Origin: Prochlorothrix sp035286285
GTDB lineage: Bacteria > Cyanobacteriota > Cyanobacteriia > Prochlorotrichales > Prochlorotrichaceae
Reading direction: 5' to 3'
NCBI GenBank assembly: GCA_035286285.1
Contig: JAYKJG010000267.1
Location: forward strand, 1 to 8,656
DNA length: 8,656 nt
The notes beneath the pieces are model-generated. The model saw only the letters and a program-made list of their open reading frames with translations. It searched no databases and was not told the origin of the DNA. Positions within the stretch are counted from its first letter, which is position 1; each line of letters begins with the position of its first letter. Of this stretch, positions 6,556 to 8,656 are shown in pieces. Both the position numbers and the translations under genes were made by a program.

Positions 6556-6777
6556 ATTGAGGACTCATCCTCCCGCAACGGCCAACTGTGCCTGATTTTC
6601 GCCCCCTTAGCGCGATCGAGTTCTTTGCGGGAAAGCTTGCCAGCAAAGCTAAGCACAAATACTCTAAAAGGAAGCCTTTTCCTAAAGTCCTGCTTTGAGC
6701 ATCCTGGATTCACGGTCTTGCCTCTGTCCCCAAGTCGATCGACTGCCCTTCGCCGCCACAGAACTACTGTATACCCT

Positions 6778-8394
6778 ATGCCCCGTGCCACTGTTTCCCA
6801 AATTTCCGGCGCAGCACAACTGAAGCTGCTCGCCCGTGACACAGGTGTCGCCATCATCATCCAAGTCGTCGGCTTGGTCTTAGTGTATCTAACCCGTGTT
6901 TCCCTCGCCCGTTGGATGGGAGAGGTGGAGTATGGCATCTATGAGTATGTCGTTTCCTGGTCCTTGCTCTTAGCAACCTTTGCGGGCTTAGGATTTCCCC
7001 GCGCTGTGCTGCGGTTTGTAGCCCAGTATCGCGTTAAAAATAAACTGGCCCTGCTGCTGGGCATTGTGCGCACCAGTTGGCTCCTGACCTTGGCCGTGGG
7101 CATTCTCTTTGCCTTAGGAGGAACAGGGGTAGTGCTGCTGATTGAACGGTCCCACCCCTTTATTTATGCCAAAGCCCTGCTCATTGGCCTCTGGTTGGTG
7201 CCGCTCCAAGCCCTGATGAACCTCCAACGGGAAATGTCCCGTGCCTTTGATGACATTACCCTGGCTCTGACCCCGCTTCAGGTGATTTGGCCCGCGCTGG
7301 TGTTGGGGGGAAGTATCTGGTGGCTCGATCGCCACAAAAGTCTCAGCAGCCTCCCCATGATTACCCTGGCCACGGCCCTGTTGCTGGGGGTTTTGCTGTT
7401 TCAATTGATCCTCATGGCCCGGAAAATCCAGCAAGATCTGGGGCCACAATTTTTGGGGACACTGGGGGCTGTCCCTGCCCTGTCTAGCATGAGCCTCGGT
7501 GCAGGGGGCGATGCTGCCCTTTCCCTGGGCGCAACGGTTGGAATGCCCACCCTGACCCCCGATCGGCCCCAAACCCCCAAACCCCAAGCAGCCTATGCCT
7601 ACAAAGAATGGCTAACGGTCTCCCTGGTGTTGCTGTTACAAAACGCCTTTGGGATTCTCTTGCAGCAAACCGATATTGTCATGGTGGGTTCCCTCTTGGG
7701 GCCAGAGGAAGCGGGCCTGTATGGGGCAGCGGTCAAAACCTCCCTCTGGGTTGGCTTTGTGCTCCAAACCGTCAATATTGTTGCGGCTCCCGCCTTTGCA
7801 ACCTTGTACGCCCAAAAGGACATGCAGGGACTACAGCGGCTAGTCGGTACGGTCACCATTTGGATTTTCTGGCCCTCCTTGGTCATAGCCCTAGGGCTGA
7901 TGAGCTTTGCTCCGGAAATCATGTCCCTCTTTGGTCCGAAATTTGTGGCAGCGGCCTGGGAACTGAAAATTCTGGTGATTGGCCAAGTGGTGAGTGCCCT
8001 CTGTGGCTCCGTGGCCTATTTAATGTCCATGACGGGCCACCAAAACCGATCGGTGGTGGTCTTTGGCAGTGCCGCAGTGTTGAATATTGTCCTGAATGCG
8101 GTGCTGATTCCCTGGGTTGGGGCCAAGGGGGCGGCGATCGCCACCAGCTTTACCATGATGGTCTGGAATATTTGGCTCAGCGTCTTGGTAATCAAACACG
8201 TTAATATTCAGCCGTCAGTGTTCTACTTCCTGTTTAAGGGCATCGAGGCTTGGGATGGGCCAATTACCTCTGAAGAGCAGACACCAGCAGGATCTTCCCC
8301 CAGTGATGGGGCTTCCGGTTCCGCTGTTGATGCCGCACCCACCCCAGAGGCCGCTGACGGCTGCGATCCCAAAACCAAAGACTCCTCCTCCTAA
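6778..8394 (+). CDS. Wzx/MATE-like polysaccharide flippase
   Basis: A multi-spanning membrane protein of the MOP superfamily (Wzx, polysaccharide biosynthesis type), which flips lipid-linked oligosaccharides across the inner membrane for capsule, LPS or exopolysaccharide assembly. The 538-residue product has two similar hydrophobic halves: the first opens with ARDTGVAIIIQVVGLVLVYL and WMGEVEYGIYEY; the second repeats this layout with DIVMVGSLLGPEEAGLYGAA. Between them is a hydrophilic Gly/Pro-rich linker (about 214-275), longer than usual, and the C-terminus is a Ser/Ala/Pro-rich, mostly acidic tail (about 490-538). ATG 6778 is chosen because the family's TM1 starts about 22 residues later; an in-frame upstream start at 6625 would add 51 residues with no family resemblance. 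No Shine-Dalgarno is visible. The preceding 222 bp contain TTGCCA-N17-TACTCT (6637-6665) and a small AAAAGG/CCTTTT hairpin (6666-6680), both weak. No glycosyltransferase lies adjacent, so the substrate is unknown. Confidence 0.88.
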   Translation: MPRATVSQISGAAQLKLLARDTGVAIIIQVVGLVLVYLTRVSLARWMGEVEYGIYEYVVSWSLLLATFAGLGFPRAVLRFVAQYRVKNKLALLLGIVRTSWLLTLAVGILFALGGTGVVLLIERSHPFIYAKALLIGLWLVPLQALMNLQREMSRAFDDITLALTPLQVIWPALVLGGSIWWLDRHKSLSSLPMITLATALLLGVLLFQLILMARKIQQDLGPQFLGTLGAVPALSSMSLGAGGDAALSLGATVGMPTLTPDRPQTPKPQAAYAYKEWLTVSLVLLLQNAFGILLQQTDIVMVGSLLGPEEAGLYGAAVKTSLWVGFVLQTVNIVAAPAFATLYAQKDMQGLQRLVGTVTIWIFWPSLVIALGLMSFAPEIMSLFGPKFVAAAWELKILVIGQVVSALCGSVAYLMSMTGHQNRSVVVFGSAAVLNIVLNAVLIPWVGAKGAAIATSFTMMVWNIWLSVLVIKHVNIQPSVFYFLFKGIEAWDGPITSEEQTPAGSSPSDGASGSAVDAAPTPEAADGCDPKTKDSSS

Positions 8395-8417
8395 CGCAAG
8401 AGTCCATTGCCCTTTGG

Positions 8418-8450
8418 CAGATTCCCCGATTCTGGTAGGGGCAATCCCCC
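8418..8450. repeat. 33-bp direct repeat, first unit
   Basis: Begins CAGATTCCCCGATTCTGG and ends GGGGCAATCCCCC; identical to 8476-8508. The two units start 58 bp apart. Each corresponds to the GGGGATTGCCCCTACC arm of the palindromic element. Confidence 0.9.
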
Positions 8451-8471
8451 TTGCCCCAGTGGTTAATCGCC
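8451..8471. repeat. 21-bp direct repeat, first unit
   Basis: Begins TTGCCCCAGTGG and ends TTAATCGCC; it is identical to 8600-8620 and directly abuts the first 33-bp unit. The second 21-bp unit lies just outside the other end of the palindromic copy, so the pair nearly brackets the segment 8476-8599. Confidence 0.9.
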
Positions 8472-8475
8472 GTGA

Positions 8476-8508
8476 CAGATTCCCCGATTCTGGTAGGGGC
8501 AATCCCCC
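8476..8508. repeat. 33-bp direct repeat, second unit
   Basis: Identical to 8418-8450. This unit, unlike the first, continues into CGTGGTTGCCCCGG, the sequence expected from copy 1 of the element, so it is the one in native context. Confidence 0.9.
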
Positions 8509-8599
8509 CGTGGTTGCCCCGGTTTTGGGCCGCTAAGAGGGTCGGCACGGGGGCGCGACCCCTACCCTAGGCCGAGGGTTCCAAAGTGAAATGCACCCG

Positions 8600-8620
8600 T
8601 TGCCCCAGTGGTTAATCGCC
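8600..8620. repeat. 21-bp direct repeat, second unit
   Basis: Identical to 8451-8471. It follows the minus-strand start of the palindromic element by one base. Confidence 0.9.
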
Positions 8621-8622
8621 AA

Positions 8623-8639
8623 GAAGGGAGCTACCCTTC
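8623..8639. repeat. Short perfect hairpin near the window end
   Basis: GAAGGG (8623-8628) and CCCTTC (8634-8639) pair around a 5-nt loop AGCTA, and GGCTAGGCTCAGGG follows. The string CTACCCTTCGGCTA resembles dispersed cyanobacterial repeats, and the window stops inside it, so its right border cannot be set. No T-run follows, so a terminator is unlikely. Confidence 0.45.
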
Positions 8640-8656
8640 GGCTAGGCTCAGGGCAG

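Larger units (their letters stand above)
8404..8598 (-). mobile_element. Palindromic dispersed repeat, copy 2, inverted and rearranged
   Basis: Read on the minus strand, it begins GGGTGCATTTCACTTTGG and continues through GGCCCAAAACCGGGGCAACC to GGGGATTGCCCCTACC, paralleling copy 1 (4529-4631) along its length with scattered substitutions. The far arm, CTGCCAAAGGGCAATGG, matches copy 1's CTGCCAAAGTGAGATGG. Between these, copy 2 carries extra sequence created by a duplicated 33-bp block. It starts 9 nt after the flippase stop codon. No flanking CTAG is seen here, unlike copy 1. Confidence 0.7.

Noticed and set aside
7608..8204. 198-codon plus-strand frame inside the flippase gene
   Set aside because: It is in another frame of a clear membrane-protein gene; its composition (Cys, Gly, Trp, Arg) is typical of a shadow frame.
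8418..8508. Possible CRISPR-like repeat-spacer unit
   Set aside because: Only two 33-bp units occur, and they are parts of a palindromic dispersed element; there is no further unit and no cas gene.
8255..8548. Small ORFs on both strands over the terminal repeat
   Set aside because: Their peptides (such as GRGNPPVVAPVLGR) are translations of the dispersed repeat; an almost identical peptide appears from copy 1 near 4600. They are spurious.

Overview
The window reads as a cyanobacterial chromosome segment. The palindrome GCGATCGC (HIP1, the cyanobacterial highly iterated octamer) occurs at least five times in 8.7 kb. The translation factor starts with the cyanobacterial IF2 N-terminus (MNNGKVRIYELSKEL). 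The intergenic regions carry GC-rich palindromic repeats of a kind common in filamentous cyanobacteria. A Prochlorothrix/Limnothrix-like relative is my guess; the species cannot be fixed from this sequence.

Layout: all recognisable genes are on the + strand. (1) Positions 1-236 hold the 3' end of a GNAT acetyltransferase. (2) Positions 237-1151 are a 915-bp stretch without a recognisable protein gene. It holds a degenerate copy of the GC-rich repeat, an AT-rich inverted repeat, four tandem 11-bp repeats resembling an OmpR/PhoB-class operator array, a promoter-like extended -10, several small hairpins, and a six-codon mini-ORF with a strong Shine-Dalgarno just ahead of the next gene. (3) Positions 1152-4529 encode infB (IF2), with a very long low-complexity linker. 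(4) Positions 4525-4670 hold a nested palindromic, MITE-like repeat whose left end contains the infB stop codon. (5) Positions 4756-6555 encode a two-TM ion-channel protein with RCK/TrkA nucleotide-binding modules on both sides of the pore and a non-canonical selectivity filter. (6) Positions 6778-8394 encode a Wzx/MATE-like polysaccharide flippase. (7) Positions 8404-8656 hold a second, inverted and internally rearranged copy of the palindromic repeat, plus another small hairpin.

The three complete genes are separated by 222-226 bp or more and have unrelated roles (translation initiation, ion transport, envelope polysaccharide export), so I do not read them as one operon. I see no defence system, CRISPR array, prophage, tRNA or rRNA, and no clear new multi-gene system. 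The most interesting material is non-coding: the repeat family that sits just 3' of stop codons, the 11-bp operator-like array, and the unusual infB leader. Among the proteins, the channel filter and architecture stand out.
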